A DNA stretch of 64,000 bases from Chryseobacterium camelliae (GTDB lineage Bacteria > Bacteroidota > Bacteroidia > Flavobacteriales > Weeksellaceae). Positions 42,276-52,119 of this stretch are shown here, in pieces (position 1 is the stretch's first letter; every line of letters begins with the position of its first letter). The notes beneath the pieces are model-generated. The model did no database searches and was not told the origin of the DNA. It saw only the letters and a program-made list of their open reading frames with translations. The stretch covers positions 434,001 through 498,000 of the forward strand of contig NZ_JAUTAL010000001.1 of assembly GCF_030818575.1 (NCBI RefSeq), given 5' to 3'. The position numbers were made by a program, and so were the translations under genes.

Positions 42276-43178
42276 ATGAACATTCCAGATATTCATATTC
42301 CCATAACTAAAATTCCGGTGGGAAGCAATATACAGCTCTTCATGAAAAGAGAAGACCTGATCCATCCCGGCATTTCCGGCAATAAATACTGGAAACTATT
42401 TTATAATATCAATCATTACCTGGATAAAAACCATTCACAACCTTACCTTATCACGTTTGGGGGTGCCTTTTCCAATCATATTGCGGCAGTATCGGCAGTG
42501 GCAAAACAATTCGGTATTCCGGCTTTAGGAGTTATCCGTGGAGAAGAGCTGCATGATCAGTGGCAGGATAATCCCACACTTGCTTTTGCTGACAAGAACG
42601 GTATGGGCCTGAAATTCGTTACCCGTGAGCAATACAGGCATAAGGATCGGCTTACCGTTGGCCTCCAGGCTGACTTTCCCGATGCACTGATCATTCCGGA
42701 AGGGGGAACCAACGCAGATGCCGTAAAAGGGGTCGGCTTTATGCTCAATAACGAAACCAAAGATTTTGACTATCTTTGCACAGCAGTTGGAACCGGAGGA
42801 ACGCTTGCTGGAATTTCTTCATATTGCGAAGATCATCAGCGGGTTGTAGGGTTGAAAGTGGTTAGTGACAGTTCCCTGGAGAGCAAGATTGCAGAGCTGA
42901 CTTCAAAAAGGAATTTTGACCTAATAGATTCAGCTTTCGGAGGTTATGGTAAAATAAAAGATAAAAACATCCGTTTTATCAATGATTTCAAAAGCCGTTA
43001 CGGGATTCCTTTAGACCCGATCTATACAGGAAAGATGATGCAGAAGGTTTTGGAATTGGCGGAACAGGGATATTTCCCTGAAAACAGCAGGATTTTGTGC
43101 TTTCATACCGGAGGTTTGCAGGGAATTGAGGGGGCCAATCTGCTTTTGAAAAAACAGAACAGAAATTTAATCACATAA
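42276..43178 (+). CDS. ACC deaminase / D-cysteine desulfhydrase family PLP enzyme
   Basis: The 300-residue protein starts MNIPDIHIPITKIP and has the fold II PLP-lysine motif HPGISGNKYWKLFYNI near residues 30-45, FGGAFSNHIAAVSAVAKQFG, TAVGTGGTLAGISSY (phosphate loop near 167-181) and FHTGGLQGIEG. Sequence does not decide between ACC deaminase and D-cysteine desulfhydrase; outside plants and rhizosphere strains the latter is commoner. The frame is open 77 codons further upstream, but that part overlaps the preceding gene and looks non-coding. Confidence 0.88.
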   Translation: MNIPDIHIPITKIPVGSNIQLFMKREDLIHPGISGNKYWKLFYNINHYLDKNHSQPYLITFGGAFSNHIAAVSAVAKQFGIPALGVIRGEELHDQWQDNPTLAFADKNGMGLKFVTREQYRHKDRLTVGLQADFPDALIIPEGGTNADAVKGVGFMLNNETKDFDYLCTAVGTGGTLAGISSYCEDHQRVVGLKVVSDSSLESKIAELTSKRNFDLIDSAFGGYGKIKDKNIRFINDFKSRYGIPLDPIYTGKMMQKVLELAEQGYFPENSRILCFHTGGLQGIEGANLLLKKQNRNLIT

Positions 43179-43191
43179 ATACGTTGAAAAA

Positions 43192-44250
43192 ATGAAAAGA
43201 CTTGTCTTACTCGTAAGCCTTTTAGTTTTATCAAGATTCTCAGCCCAGACCTGGGCTACCGAAGATCAGTACATACAGAAATTCGCCAAATATGCAGTGG
43301 AAGAGATGGAGAAATATAAAATCCCGGCTTCCATTACCCTGGCACAGGGACTTCTGGAAACTGGAGGCGGACAGAGCCGTCTTGCCCTGGAAGGTAAAAA
43401 CCACTTCGGCATCAAGTGTAAAGAAGACTGGACGGGGAAGACCATGAAACATACGGATGATGCACCCAATGAATGCTTCCGGGTGTATGAAGATCCTAGG
43501 CAATCCTATGAAGACCATTCCATCTTCCTTTCGACCAGGAAATACTACGCCAATCTCTTCAACCTGGATATGAAGGATTACCGCGCCTGGGCCTATGGAC
43601 TGAAAAAGGCAGGTTATGCCACCAATCCGAGGTATGCCTCAATACTCATCAGCAAAATAGAAAAATACAGGCTGTACGAATTTGATAATACCAATTCCAA
43701 TGAGGTATTGTACGCCGTTCTTAAAATGTATCCTAACCTGAAAGACGACCGTTCTTTCATGGCTCAGCTGGAACCGGAAAAGTATACGAAAAAAGCCAAA
43801 GATCCGGTAACCATAAAAGTTCCTTACCAGCAGACTTCTTATGCACAGCAACAGAAGAGGGTAGAAAAAATAAAAAACAGGGCTGAAACGTTAAACTCCA
43901 TCCTTATTAAAAGCCATCCTAACGAAGGCCTGAAATATATCGTCATTCCTGAAGATACCAATGTTAAATTCATTGCGGAAAAATTTAAGATCAGTGAAAG
44001 CAGGCTGATGAAATGGAATGAACTGGAAAGCGATATGCTGAAGAAAAATGACATTGTTTTCCTGGAAGCTAAAAATTCCGCAGGCAATACCGCTACCTAC
44101 AAAGCCGCTTCCGGCGAAGATATGCATGATATTGCACAGAAATTCGGGATCAAGCTGAGCAAGCTTTATGCTAAAAACAGGATGGATGAAGGTCAGCAGC
44201 CTTCTGCAGGGCAATTGATCTACCTGATCGATAAAAAGCCAAGACATTAA
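43192..44250 (+). CDS. Secreted glucosaminidase (GH73-like) with C-terminal LysM repeats
   Basis: The 352-residue protein has a signal peptide (RLVLLVSLLVLSRFSAQ), a glucosaminidase domain (IPASITLAQGLLETGGGQSRLALEGKNHFGIKC near residues 45-77 with catalytic Glu in LLETG; YATNPRYASILISKIEKYRLYEFD) and two LysM modules at about 245-292 (YIVIPEDTNVKFIAEKFKIS) and 300-345. It should cleave peptidoglycan between GlcNAc and MurNAc, in daughter-cell separation or remodelling. 14 bp after the PLP enzyme gene. Confidence 0.92.
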   Translation: MKRLVLLVSLLVLSRFSAQTWATEDQYIQKFAKYAVEEMEKYKIPASITLAQGLLETGGGQSRLALEGKNHFGIKCKEDWTGKTMKHTDDAPNECFRVYEDPRQSYEDHSIFLSTRKYYANLFNLDMKDYRAWAYGLKKAGYATNPRYASILISKIEKYRLYEFDNTNSNEVLYAVLKMYPNLKDDRSFMAQLEPEKYTKKAKDPVTIKVPYQQTSYAQQQKRVEKIKNRAETLNSILIKSHPNEGLKYIVIPEDTNVKFIAEKFKISESRLMKWNELESDMLKKNDIVFLEAKNSAGNTATYKAASGEDMHDIAQKFGIKLSKLYAKNRMDEGQQPSAGQLIYLIDKKPRH

Positions 44251-44384
44251 TCTGATTATCGATCCAAAACAGGTTCGTTAAGATGTTCCGGTAAGAAAAC
44301 TACCGGGGTTTCAGACCTGTTATTATAAGCAATGCAAAACCTTCAGGCTAAACCAGGAGGTTAAACAGATAAAGAAAAATAGAA

Positions 44385-45668
44385 ATGAAATACCAGAGAA
44401 GTTCGGCTTTATTCGATGAAGCGTACCAATACATTCCCGGGGGAGTTAATTCTCCGGTCCGGGCATTCAAATCCGTCGGGGGAGTGCCGGTTTTTATGAA
44501 ATCTGCCAAAGGAGCTTACCTTACCGATGCGGATGACAATACCTATATCGATTACATCAATTCCTGGGGGCCTGCCATTTTGGGGCATACCCATCCCGAA
44601 GTGCTGGAAGAATTGAAAATTCAGGCTGAGAAAGGGTTTTCATTCGGCGCGCCTACGGAACTGGAAACTGAAATTGCAAAATTCATTGTAGAGAACGTAC
44701 CGAATATAGACCAGATCAGGATGGTTTCCTCAGGAACTGAAGCCTGCATGAGTGCCATCAGGCTGGCCAGGGGATATACCGGAAGAGAAAAAATAATTAA
44801 GTTTGAAGGCTGTTACCATGGGCATTCAGATTCATTCCTGATTAAGGCCGGAAGCGGTGCCGCTACTTTCGGGAATCCGAACTCACCGGGTGTGACCCAG
44901 GGTACGGCTAAGGATACCCTTTTGGCAAGATACAATGATTTTGAGCAAGTGCAGGATCTTTTCCGCCATAACCAGGGTGAAATTGCCGCTATCATCATCG
45001 AACCGGTGGCAGGAAATATGGGCTGCGTGCTTCCTGAGAACGAATTCCTTCAGGACCTGAGAAAGATCTGCGATGAAAACGGTACTTTGCTGATCTTTGA
45101 TGAAGTCATGACTGGTTTCAGGCTGGCTTTCGGAGGGGCACAGGAATTATTCGGCGTTAAAGCTGACCTGGTTACCTATGGGAAAGTAATCGGAGGCGGT
45201 CTTCCGGTAGGTGCTTTTGCAGGCCGGAATGAAATTATGGACTGTCTTGCTCCGAAAGGGGCCGTTTACCAGGCCGGAACTTTAAGTGGAAATCCACTGG
45301 CCATGAGGGCAGGACTGAAAACACTCCAGATCATTAAAAATGACCCTGAGTTTTTCAACAGACTGGCCAAAACCACAGAAACCCTGGATTTCGAGATCGG
45401 AAAGATTCTGAATGAAAAAGGGATTGCCCACAAGATCAACCGTAAGGGTTCCATGATGTCGGTATTCTTCCATATCAACCGTGTTTCTAATTTTGACGAA
45501 GCACAGGAGGCCAACCATTCCCTTTTCAATAATTTCTTCCACCAGATGCTGCAAAACGGGATCTACCTTCCACCAAGCGGCTATGAAACCTACTTTATCA
45601 GCGACGCGATCAAAGACCGTGAACTGGATATGACGCTGGAAGCAGTGAGGAAGTTTGAGTATTCTTAA
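44385..45668 (+). CDS. hemL: Glutamate-1-semialdehyde 2,1-aminomutase
   Basis: The 427-residue PLP enzyme converts glutamate-1-semialdehyde to 5-aminolevulinate in the C5 haem pathway. [18 protein letters not shown] at the N terminus, [36 protein letters not shown] and [17 protein letters not shown] with PLP Lys267 are diagnostic. No other hem genes are adjacent. Confidence 0.96.
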   Translation: MKYQRSSALFDEAYQYIPGGVNSPVRAFKSVGGVPVFMKSAKGAYLTDADDNTYIDYINSWGPAILGHTHPEVLEELKIQAEKGFSFGAPTELETEIAKFIVENVPNIDQIRMVSSGTEACMSAIRLARGYTGREKIIKFEGCYHGHSDSFLIKAGSGAATFGNPNSPGVTQGTAKDTLLARYNDFEQVQDLFRHNQGEIAAIIIEPVAGNMGCVLPENEFLQDLRKICDENGTLLIFDEVMTGFRLAFGGAQELFGVKADLVTYGKVIGGGLPVGAFAGRNEIMDCLAPKGAVYQAGTLSGNPLAMRAGLKTLQIIKNDPEFFNRLAKTTETLDFEIGKILNEKGIAHKINRKGSMMSVFFHINRVSNFDEAQEANHSLFNNFFHQMLQNGIYLPPSGYETYFISDAIKDRELDMTLEAVRKFEYS

Positions 45669-45717
45669 ATAAACATGCATTAAAGGATCATAATGATTTT
45701 TTAATCATCACTAAATA

Positions 45718-45748
45718 AAATCCCCCGAAATAAAATTCCGGGGGATTT
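45718..45748. terminator. Bidirectional terminator
   Basis: AAATCCCCCG/CGGGGGATTT stem between hemL and a convergent lipoprotein gene, with T and A flanks. Confidence 0.88.
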
Positions 45749-45775
45749 TTGATATGAAGAAAACTAACTATTGTC

Positions 45776-47200
45776 TTATAGGTTATAGTTTGTCCATCCT
45801 GCGTACCATGTATCATTAGAATCCTTAACGGCTCCCCTGTAAGTTACAGGAGTGAACCATGAAGATAATTTAGCATTGGTAAATACACCTCCTGTTAACA
45901 GCGGAGAACCTGAAGCAGGAGAGAAGTTAGGTGTAGTTCCTGCAGGCGCCCAGGCACCGGTAAGTTTAACATCAGATGTATACGTAAGGATGGTATTTCC
46001 TCCTGTGTTAAACCAGCTGGTAAGATCCGCCAGGCTGTATCCTGTAGAAGATGAAGTTGATGCCCCATATTTAAGAGGAGTAATATTTCCTGCTAAAATA
46101 TTGTTCTGGAATGCAAGATTTGAATTGGCAATATTATTATCTGTAGGCGTTCCTTTGGTAGCATCAATAAACAGCCCTACCGGGAAACCTGTAAAAACAG
46201 AGTTGAATACGGAAATGGATGAATTTCTTCTGATCTGTAAGGCATTCTGGAATAAAGAATTGATAGAACCTACATTGGTGCTGCTGCTTGAAGAATTTAC
46301 TGGACCAATGATGGTCATATTTGAGAACGTTGCTGAAGTCTGAGGAGCCAAGGAAGAACCGTTGGCATCATTGTCAGATTCAAATGCATTGGACCCTGAG
46401 ACGTCCGCTACCTGAGAATCTCTTACAGCAATACCAAATTGGATTTTTCCTGAGAACCCGTTGTCCGTATCGAAATCATCATCAAGGCCTTTATAAGCAA
46501 TCAGGTGAGAGCAGTTAACTGTTCCTCCGAACCACTCGAAACTGTCATCATTAGCATAAGCAACTTCCACATAATCTACCACTGTACCTCTTCCTACACC
46601 TCCAAAGGTAATTCCGTTGATTTCCTTATCCGGTAAAAATGCATATCCTGCATATTCTACACGTACATATTTTAAAACACCGCTGTTATCATCAGCATTG
46701 GTTCCTCCGTAAAGACCAAGACCTTCTGTGTTGTTGATTCCTCCTTCTATTTCGCCTACACCAGTCTGCCCGTTAAATGTAGCATTGGTAGGTGCTCCTC
46801 CTAAGATTACCAGACCTGCCCAGTCACCCCTTTTAGGACTTGGCTTTTCTGAAGTAAATATAATCGGATTGTTAGCAGTTCCTTCTGCCATGATTTTACT
46901 TCCTCTGGTAATGATTAGCGCTCCGTTTTTATCTGCCTCCCCCACAATCTTTGTTCCGGGCTCAATAGTTAACGTTGCTCCATTGGTTACATAGACCAGT
47001 CCTCTTAATTTATATGTATTGTTAGCTTTAAGAGTAAGGCTTGATGTAATTTTTCCTGATAGGATAAGATTTTCTGTATTCCCGGTTCCCGAGCCGCCGT
47101 TTTGAACGATCGTCTGCCCGTCTTCTTCTATGTTTCTACATGCTGTTACTGTAGTTGCTATAGTACCAAGCATTAGTGCGTGTAAAACAAATTTTCTCAT
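45776..47200 (-). CDS. Beta-helix-like lipoprotein paired with a TonB receptor
   Basis: The 474-residue protein has a lipoprotein signal (MLGTIATTVTACRN, Cys21) and a repeated parallel-beta-helix-like pattern (LTIEPGTKIVGEADKNGALIITRGSKIMAEGTANNPIIFTS, GVLKYVRVEYAG, NGITFGGVGRGTVVDYVEVAYANDDSFEWFGG). No catalytic residues stand out. It lies 44 bp downstream of a SusC-like receptor gene, so the two probably form an uptake pair, with this as the surface-exposed binding partner. The substrate is not visible from sequence. Confidence 0.82.
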   Translation of the reverse strand: MRKFVLHALMLGTIATTVTACRNIEEDGQTIVQNGGSGTGNTENLILSGKITSSLTLKANNTYKLRGLVYVTNGATLTIEPGTKIVGEADKNGALIITRGSKIMAEGTANNPIIFTSEKPSPKRGDWAGLVILGGAPTNATFNGQTGVGEIEGGINNTEGLGLYGGTNADDNSGVLKYVRVEYAGYAFLPDKEINGITFGGVGRGTVVDYVEVAYANDDSFEWFGGTVNCSHLIAYKGLDDDFDTDNGFSGKIQFGIAVRDSQVADVSGSNAFESDNDANGSSLAPQTSATFSNMTIIGPVNSSSSSTNVGSINSLFQNALQIRRNSSISVFNSVFTGFPVGLFIDATKGTPTDNNIANSNLAFQNNILAGNITPLKYGASTSSSTGYSLADLTSWFNTGGNTILTYTSDVKLTGAWAPAGTTPNFSPASGSPLLTGGVFTNAKLSSWFTPVTYRGAVKDSNDTWYAGWTNYNL

Positions 47201-47244
47201 TATATTAAAACTTAAATTATTTATTAGATATTAGATTGAAATGA

Positions 47245-50037
47245 TTAAAAGCTGTAGCCGAGTGTTAAGCTGATGTTAGTTCCCGTTACTCTGTCAATGG
47301 CCAGTGCATCTTTACTATCATACTTTTTGTTATTGTTCAGGTCATGGTAAAACTTCGCATGCCTATTCAGTATATCAGCTAAATTAAGCTTGATCTCGCC
47401 TTTGTTCTGCCAGATTTTCTTAGCCACCTGGAAATCGAGAAGCGGTCTAGGATTCTCCCAGATTGGCGGAACTTGGTCATTTCCTACATAAAGGATTCTT
47501 CGCCCGATCATGTTAAATAATACGGTAGAGGACCATCCTGATTTTTCAGTGTCATACTGAAGGCTTAAATTTACCGTATAAGGAGACTGTCCCTGCATAG
47601 GCCTGTCCACTTTTGTAGCTTCATCTGTCACCCTGTTTTTGATCAAAGCAAAGTTACCGCCAACGGTAAAATTCTTAAGAGCACTTGCAAAATCAAGCTT
47701 TTTTCTGAATTCAAGCTCAGCACCATAGGCATCTGCCTTATCTACGTTCAGGTAGTTGAAGGTATTACTGGTTCCAACCCCGGACTGGTTAAAATATAGC
47801 TCAATCGGATTTTTAAAGTTTTTGTAAAACCCTGCTATGGAGAGGATTTCTCCGTTCCTAGGATACCACTCCCAACGAAGATCTGCATTGGTAATCTTGG
47901 TTCTCTGGATAAACTTATTTCCAATTACAGTTGCTCCCAGATCAAAATCATAATAAGCCAGTGGAGATACCTCACGGAATTCCGGTCTTACTACGGTTTG
48001 TGAACCGGCAACCCGTATATTCATATTATTGGTTACTTTGAAAGTCAGGTTAAGAGCCGGGAGGAAATCCGTTACCCTTGTATTTACGAAGCGGTCGTCG
48101 CTTCTTTTTGTACTTCCTACCAATTGATCAAAGTTTTCAACCCTTAATCCCCAAACAGCCCTCAGCCATGGTGTAAGATTGTTGTCAAACTGTAGGTACC
48201 CGGCATTAAGAATGGTATTGGCAATATATCTGTACTGGTTACCTGCAATTTCGTCAAACGTAAATTTGTTTCCTCCTGTTCCGAAGTTTGAAGGGTCAAA
48301 GATGGTTTCAAACGGCTGGGAGAGCAGTTGTTGATTATATCCCGAAAGTCTTACAGAGAATGGCCTGGAATTATAAATCCTGTCTTTAACCTGGAATAAA
48401 TAACCTCCTTTAATAGTCTGTTTCTGTCCGAACATTTCAAAAGTTTTGGATACATCTCCGCCGGCATTATACAGATAATCGCTGAGCGTGGAGTAGAATA
48501 CACTTCCAGATTTCTGAGATAGGCCGTTTGAGATAAGTGCCAAGTAAGGACTGCCGTTTATATCAGGGTATTGGTTGTATTGTAAACGCTGAAGTAAAGG
48601 GATATACTGATCCAGTATTCCAAAGCTTCCATACCAGTTCACGGTAAGTCCGCCTAAAGCATCTATCTTGTGAGTTCCATTAAGGGTGGAATTGTAGAAT
48701 GTGGTTTCTTTAAATCCTATTTCCCGTGCAATGATATTGGTTCCGTTGATAGGATCAAATTCAAAATCTTTTCCGGTTCTGAAAGACATATGGTTAACCG
48801 TATTGTTGGTAATAATGTTCTTCAGGGAAATTTTGTTATTGTTGTTAAGTTTTAGAGTCAGGTTTAATAAACCGCCAAGGATAACGTCGTTGCTGAATTT
48901 TTCAGTGAAATAGTCAAAATTCGTATCTGCGATCTGGTCATTGATTGTAAAGAAGCTGTTTTTAGATTCTGTTCTCCTTTTGTTATTACTATAGTTCAAT
49001 ACGGCAATAACTCCTAAATCTTTTCCGAATATTTTTGTATTGAATCCACCGTCTAACTGAAGGCTTAAATTTTCCGGGTATCCGATACTGCTGTAGCCAA
49101 GGTTTTTAACATATTGCTGGCCGATAGCGGTTTTTGTAGCTTCATCCAAAATGCTGAAAGCATTCTTCGCAGGCATACTCGTAGGCAGTTTTCTATAACC
49201 GTCATCAAAACCAAGAAAATCCCACTTACCGCCTTTCTGCATATGGAATTCATGATTCGTCGTAATGGAGTTTCCTCCAACACCCAACTGCAGATTGAAA
49301 AAGTTTTTGTTTGGAATATCTTTCGTATTTACCTGGATCAGCCCTCCAGCCCATTCTCCACTGTATTCAGGGATGAATGTTTTATTGATAACCAGTGTTT
49401 CAATAACGTTAGCAGGAAAGAGATCAAAGGAAAATGTTTTTCTGTCCGGCTCCGTACTGGAAAGCTGAATACCGTTAAGCATAGCCTGGTTGTAGCGGTC
49501 AGACAAACCTCTTACAACAATATACCTTCCGTCAAACAAACTTACTCCTGATACCCTTTTTAGAACTTCACCTGTATTTCGGTCCGGGCTCCTTTTGATA
49601 GCCTCTACACCGATAACCTGTGAAACAACCCCAGCATTTCTTTGCAGGCCAATCGTGGAGGCAATAGTCTCTTTTCTAGCGTTGGATCGAATGACAACCC
49701 CTTCAATTTCTTTTTCTTTGGTGGCCGGCTTGTTAAGAACAATATCAAGATGAGTGTTGGTATCGTTCTTTACAATAACTTCGCTTATTTCTTTTCTGTT
49801 GTATCCGTTAGAGGTAACAGTAACAACATAATTGGTGCCTGGTGGAAGACTTAGGGAGTAATTTCCCGAAATGTCAGTAGTGACTTCCTGGTCATTTACC
49901 TTTACTTTTACACCCTCAATAGGCGTATTGTCTTTCTCGTCCAGTACCCTACCTTCCAGAACCTGGCTTTGTGCGAAAGCATAACCAGCAGAAAACAAAG
50001 CAAGCAGCATAATGCTCTTGTGGAGTTGTTTTTTCAT
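47245..50037 (-). CDS. SusC-like TonB-dependent receptor
   Basis: The 930-residue outer-membrane receptor has a signal peptide (KSIMLLALFSAGYAFAQ), an N-terminal carboxypeptidase-D regulatory-like domain (LEGRVLDEKDNTPIEGVKVKV ... YVVTVTSNGYNRKEI, about residues 26-100), a plug (RNAGVVSQVIGVEAIKRSPDRNTGEVLKRVSGVSLFDGRYIVVRGLSDRYN) and a long barrel ending in GYSF. It lacks the SusC-type N-terminal TonB box variations I could test. It is divergent from a response regulator/kinase pair, which may control it. Confidence 0.92.
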   Translation of the reverse strand: MKKQLHKSIMLLALFSAGYAFAQSQVLEGRVLDEKDNTPIEGVKVKVNDQEVTTDISGNYSLSLPPGTNYVVTVTSNGYNRKEISEVIVKNDTNTHLDIVLNKPATKEKEIEGVVIRSNARKETIASTIGLQRNAGVVSQVIGVEAIKRSPDRNTGEVLKRVSGVSLFDGRYIVVRGLSDRYNQAMLNGIQLSSTEPDRKTFSFDLFPANVIETLVINKTFIPEYSGEWAGGLIQVNTKDIPNKNFFNLQLGVGGNSITTNHEFHMQKGGKWDFLGFDDGYRKLPTSMPAKNAFSILDEATKTAIGQQYVKNLGYSSIGYPENLSLQLDGGFNTKIFGKDLGVIAVLNYSNNKRRTESKNSFFTINDQIADTNFDYFTEKFSNDVILGGLLNLTLKLNNNNKISLKNIITNNTVNHMSFRTGKDFEFDPINGTNIIAREIGFKETTFYNSTLNGTHKIDALGGLTVNWYGSFGILDQYIPLLQRLQYNQYPDINGSPYLALISNGLSQKSGSVFYSTLSDYLYNAGGDVSKTFEMFGQKQTIKGGYLFQVKDRIYNSRPFSVRLSGYNQQLLSQPFETIFDPSNFGTGGNKFTFDEIAGNQYRYIANTILNAGYLQFDNNLTPWLRAVWGLRVENFDQLVGSTKRSDDRFVNTRVTDFLPALNLTFKVTNNMNIRVAGSQTVVRPEFREVSPLAYYDFDLGATVIGNKFIQRTKITNADLRWEWYPRNGEILSIAGFYKNFKNPIELYFNQSGVGTSNTFNYLNVDKADAYGAELEFRKKLDFASALKNFTVGGNFALIKNRVTDEATKVDRPMQGQSPYTVNLSLQYDTEKSGWSSTVLFNMIGRRILYVGNDQVPPIWENPRPLLDFQVAKKIWQNKGEIKLNLADILNRHAKFYHDLNNNKKYDSKDALAIDRVTGTNISLTLGYSF

Positions 50038-50204
50038 TTTTCTTTATCTTACTAAAATTCTTTCGCTGCAAAGAAATGAAAGAATAACAGGGGAAATGGT
50101 TTAGTAAAATTTAATTTTTTTTTAACTAAATATTAAGAAATGGATTTTATTGTTAACTTTATGTGAACGATTATCAGAGCGTTAATCTGTCATTTAAAAA
50201 TCAT

Positions 50205-50212
50205 TAACTTTG
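50205..50212 (+). promoter_or_regulatory. Promoter of the two-component system
   Basis: TAACTTTG -7 match; predicted start near 50219 and ATG at 50231. It argues against a TTG start at 50210. Confidence 0.5.
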
Positions 50213-50230
50213 GAACAGGAAAAAATAAAG

Positions 50231-50908
50231 ATGAACCAAAAGAAAATACTCTTAATAGACGACGAACTGGATATTTTAGAGATTCTGTCTTATAATTTGG
50301 AAAAAGAAGGCTACGATATTTTCACTGCTACCAATGGTAATGAAGGCATTGAAAAAGCCAAGGAAATTATTCCTGATCTTATCCTGCTGGATGTCATGAT
50401 GCCTGAAAAAGACGGTATCGAAACCTGTCAGGAACTCCGCAAAATCAAAGAACTTCAGAAAACCCTTATTGTCTTCCTTTCAGCAAGGAGTGAAGAGTTC
50501 TCACAGTTGGCAGGTTTTCAGGCAGGTGCCAATGATTATGTGGTGAAGCTGATCAAACCGAAGATCCTTATCTCCAAAGTCAATGCCCTTCTACAGCTTA
50601 CCTCACAGGTTTCAGACAATGCCAAGCTTATTGAAATAGGAGACCTGGTGATTGATAAAGATAATTTCAGGGTGTCTAAAAACGGTCAGCAATTCCTGTT
50701 GCCTAAAAAAGAATTTGACCTGCTGTATCTTCTTGCTTCCAACACGGAAAAAGTCTTTAAAAGAGAGGAGATCCTGGAAAAAGTATGGGGCAATGATGTT
50801 ATTGTCGGAGAAAGAACCATCGACGTACATATCAGAAGGCTGAGAGAAAAATTAGGGATTAGCACCATCCAGACCCTGAAGGGAATCGGATACAAGCTTA
50901 TTGTCTAA
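50231..50908 (+). CDS. OmpR/PhoB-type response regulator
   Basis: The 225-residue protein (start MNQKKILLIDDE) has a receiver domain with the acidic pair near residues 10-11, phospho-acceptor Asp54 in LILLDVMMPEKDG, and a C-terminal winged helix (FLLPKKEFDLLYLLASNTEKVFKREEILEKVWG, RTIDVHIRRLREKLG). The Lys-Pro of the active site is spaced out (VVKLIKPK) by three residues compared with the usual KP. A histidine kinase gene follows after 47 bp. A divergent TonB receptor with its lipoprotein suggests nutrient (for example phosphate) regulation, which is only inferred. Confidence 0.92.
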   Translation: MNQKKILLIDDELDILEILSYNLEKEGYDIFTATNGNEGIEKAKEIIPDLILLDVMMPEKDGIETCQELRKIKELQKTLIVFLSARSEEFSQLAGFQAGANDYVVKLIKPKILISKVNALLQLTSQVSDNAKLIEIGDLVIDKDNFRVSKNGQQFLLPKKEFDLLYLLASNTEKVFKREEILEKVWGNDVIVGERTIDVHIRRLREKLGISTIQTLKGIGYKLIV

Positions 50909-50955
50909 CGCCATAAAAAGCCTACCTTTACTACAACCTCTAAATCCTTGTAAAA

Positions 50956-51987
50956 TTGAAATTTTACAGACTTACCCTGCTCGCCTCATGTCTGCTGACA
51001 CTGGTGATGTTTCTGCTGGTTATTATCTTTGATGCTTTAAAAGATATCTATTACCAGACTCCGTTTTTTAAGATAGGGCTTCTGATCTGCCTTGTCTTTA
51101 TTTTCATGATCAATTACGTAGTACTGGAGTTGCTCTTCAGTTATTATGGAAGAAAACAGGTTCGTGGCCTTTCCCAGATCCTGCCCCAGGAAATTGTTCA
51201 CGACCAGGATGAAAACATTACCATCAAAGAACTGGGAGAGCGGTTTTCCGACCTCAACCAGCGTAAAGTAACCGAAATAGACATGATGAAGGAAATGGAG
51301 AGTTACCGGAAAGAATACATCGGGAATGTTTCCCATGAGCTTAAGACACCTCTGTTTTCAATCCAGGGTTACGTGGAAACCCTTAGAGACGGAGGCGTCA
51401 ACAACCTGACGATCCGTGATAAGTACCTGGAAAGAATTGATAAATCCGTTGAAAGGCTCATTGCCATCGTTACCGATCTGGATATGATCAACAGGCTGGA
51501 AGCCGGAGAGATCAATCTTAATATATCCCGGTTCGATGTCAACCTCCTGATCAAGGAAATTTTTGACCTGCTCGACCTCGAAGCGGAAAAGCATAATACT
51601 ACACTACAGATCCAGACCCTGCAGCCGCAGATCCTTGTGGATGCCGACAAACAAAAAATATCACAGGTATTCATTAACCTCATATCCAACGCTATTCATT
51701 ATGCCAACCGGCAGGAAGCGCGGGTTACCGTAAAAACCAGCGTCCTGAAAAATAAAGTGCTCATAGAGGTAATCGATAACGGAATGGGAATTAAGTCTGA
51801 GATACTCCCGCGTATTTTCGAACGTTTTTACCGTGTTGAAGCCAGCAGAAGCCGCAGGGAAGGAGGATCAGGTCTTGGCCTTGCCATTGTGAAACATATC
51901 CTTGAGGCCCATAATGAAAATATCACCGTAGAGAGCGTTTATTTAGAAGGAACAAAGTTCAGTTTCATGCTTGAAAAAGGGAAATGA
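50956..51987 (+). CDS. Sensor histidine kinase (PhoR-like, two TM helices)
   Basis: The 343-residue kinase has two membrane helices (about residues 6-26 and 40-62) with almost no periplasmic loop, then a dimerisation domain with His127 in EYIGNVSHELKTPLFSIQGYVE and a HATPase domain with SNAIHYANRQE (N box), VIDNGMGIKS (G1) and GGSGLGLAIVKHI (G2). The lack of a sensor loop is like PhoR-type kinases that sense through membrane partners. The only reasonable start is a TTG at 50956. Confidence 0.92.
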   Translation: MKFYRLTLLASCLLTLVMFLLVIIFDALKDIYYQTPFFKIGLLICLVFIFMINYVVLELLFSYYGRKQVRGLSQILPQEIVHDQDENITIKELGERFSDLNQRKVTEIDMMKEMESYRKEYIGNVSHELKTPLFSIQGYVETLRDGGVNNLTIRDKYLERIDKSVERLIAIVTDLDMINRLEAGEINLNISRFDVNLLIKEIFDLLDLEAEKHNTTLQIQTLQPQILVDADKQKISQVFINLISNAIHYANRQEARVTVKTSVLKNKVLIEVIDNGMGIKSEILPRIFERFYRVEASRSRREGGSGLGLAIVKHILEAHNENITVESVYLEGTKFSFMLEKGK

Positions 51988-52040
51988 ATGCCCTGAAAAT
52001 GTATGAAAAAAAAATGTTTTAAAAAATTCCAAAATATTTT

Positions 52041-52068
52041 TTGTCGAATCTCATTTATTATATATTTG
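52041..52068 (+). promoter_or_regulatory. Promoter of the pRiA4b ORF-3-like gene
   Basis: TTG 52041-52043 and TATATTTG 52061-52068, 17-bp spacing; leader about 45 bases. Confidence 0.65.
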
Positions 52069-52119
52069 CAACAGAAATTTATCATAATAATAAAGGCAAA
52101 AAGTAACTAAAAAACTGAT

